DNA from: Pseudomonadota bacterium
GTDB lineage: Bacteria > Myxococcota_A > Polyangia > Polyangiales > Polyangiaceae
NCBI GenBank assembly: GCA_023411445.1
Contig: JAEYOT010000053.1
Coordinates: 1 to 6,224, forward strand
Length of the DNA stretch: 6,224 bases
Direction of reading: 5' to 3'
Below, piece by piece: positions 6,023 to 6,224 of the stretch; within the stretch, counting starts at the first letter, position 1; each line of letters begins with the position of its first letter. Both the position numbers and the translations under genes were made by a program. The notes beneath the pieces are model-generated. The model did no database searches, had not been told where the DNA came from, and saw nothing but the letters and a program-made list of their open reading frames with translations.

Positions 6023-6053
6023 TAACATGAAGGCTCGAGGAGGCTTCATGTTG
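6023..6053 (+). promoter_or_regulatory. Inverted repeat/hairpin covering the Shine-Dalgarno and start codon
   Basis: TAACATGAAG (6023-6032) pairs with CTTCATGTTG (6044-6053) over 10 bp with one T-G wobble at the outer end. After a single G-G mismatch, CTC (6034-6036) pairs with GAG (6040-6042) around a GAG loop. In RNA the hairpin would contain the whole AGGAGG (6038-6043) and the AUG at 6048, so it could repress translation. As DNA, its two arms are centred 21 bp apart, two helical turns, which also suits a dimeric repressor or activator. Confidence 0.55.
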
Positions 6054-6224
6054 GGACCGAACACGCGGGCCAAGGTGGAGGCACGCATCGCGCGCGCGCA
6101 GCCGAAGGTCGAGGACGTGAAGGCCAAGGTCAAAGCTGGGCACTGGGCGGATGCCGAAGAGCAGCCGGAGCGCGTGAAGGCCTATCTGGCGCGGCGCCAG
6201 CGCGGCGTGCGCTTGCGCGGCGCC
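6048..6224 (+). CDS. Start of an unidentified charged helical protein (3'-truncated by window)
   Basis: Fifty-nine codons are visible and the frame is still open at the window edge. The start chosen is ATG 6048, preceded by AGGAGG (6038-6043) at 4-nt spacing. An in-frame ATG at 6027 would add MKARGGF but lacks a Shine-Dalgarno. The visible protein has no signal peptide. It begins MLGPNTRAKVEARIARAQPK and continues as a strongly charged, Lys/Arg/Glu/Ala-rich probable helix with AGHWADAEEQPERVKAYLAR near residues 33-52, ending in an Arg-rich stretch. Periodic reading-frame composition and the strong ribosome site make it a credible gene. The pattern loosely recalls the charged leader region of some myxobacterial trypsin-like peptidase or nonspecific endonuclease proteins, but this is a weak impression and no function is assigned. 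Confidence 0.62.
   Translation, partial: MLGPNTRAKVEARIARAQPKVEDVKAKVKAGHWADAEEQPERVKAYLARRQRGVRLRGA

Overview
The window is high-GC DNA with dense, mostly short-spaced genes. A housekeeping sigma factor of proteobacterial type sits beside several low-complexity lipoproteins (Gly/Pro/Ala-rich, one with FGGTS repeats, one with Cys-bracketed beta domains). That combination suggests a myxobacterium, probably of the Polyangia/Sorangium side. This is an inference from protein style; no phylogenetic marker was compared.

Layout from left to right. (1) Positions 1-494 (+) hold the 3' end of rpoD, covering sigma regions 3 and 4, closed by a strong intrinsic terminator at 521-560. (2) A minus-strand block follows: a 195-residue coiled-coil protein (2668-2081), a lipoprotein with two beta-rich Cys-containing domains (2004-1156), and a small SAM-dependent methyltransferase (1159-626) that overlaps the lipoprotein stop by 4 bp. 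(3) A small plus-strand gene of unknown function (2817-3104) is divergent from the coiled-coil gene and convergent with the next block. (4) A minus-strand pair follows: a stand-alone Pol I-type 5'-3' exonuclease/flap nuclease (4373-3474), then a tightly coupled FGGTS-repeat lipoprotein (3464-3108). (5) A secreted S1/P1-family zinc nuclease (4399-5295, +) starts only 25 bp from the exonuclease start. (6) A class I glutamine amidotransferase (5971-5270, -) overlaps the S1/P1 gene tail to tail by 26 bp. (7) The first 59 codons of a charged helical protein (6048 onward, +) are preceded by a hairpin that would hide its ribosome binding site and start codon.

How the genes may work together: the clearest functional pairing is the two nucleases. 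One is cytoplasmic and replication/repair-like, the other exported. They leave from a shared intergenic region so small that the candidate -10 boxes overlap and both transcripts would be nearly leaderless. The lipoprotein/methyltransferase pair and the exonuclease/lipoprotein pair look translationally coupled, though no shared pathway is evident. I see no insertion sequence, CRISPR array, tRNA or rRNA, and no recognisable defence or secondary-metabolite cassette. The most unusual sequence signals are the start-codon hairpin at 6023-6053 and the overlapping divergent promoters at 4365-4413.
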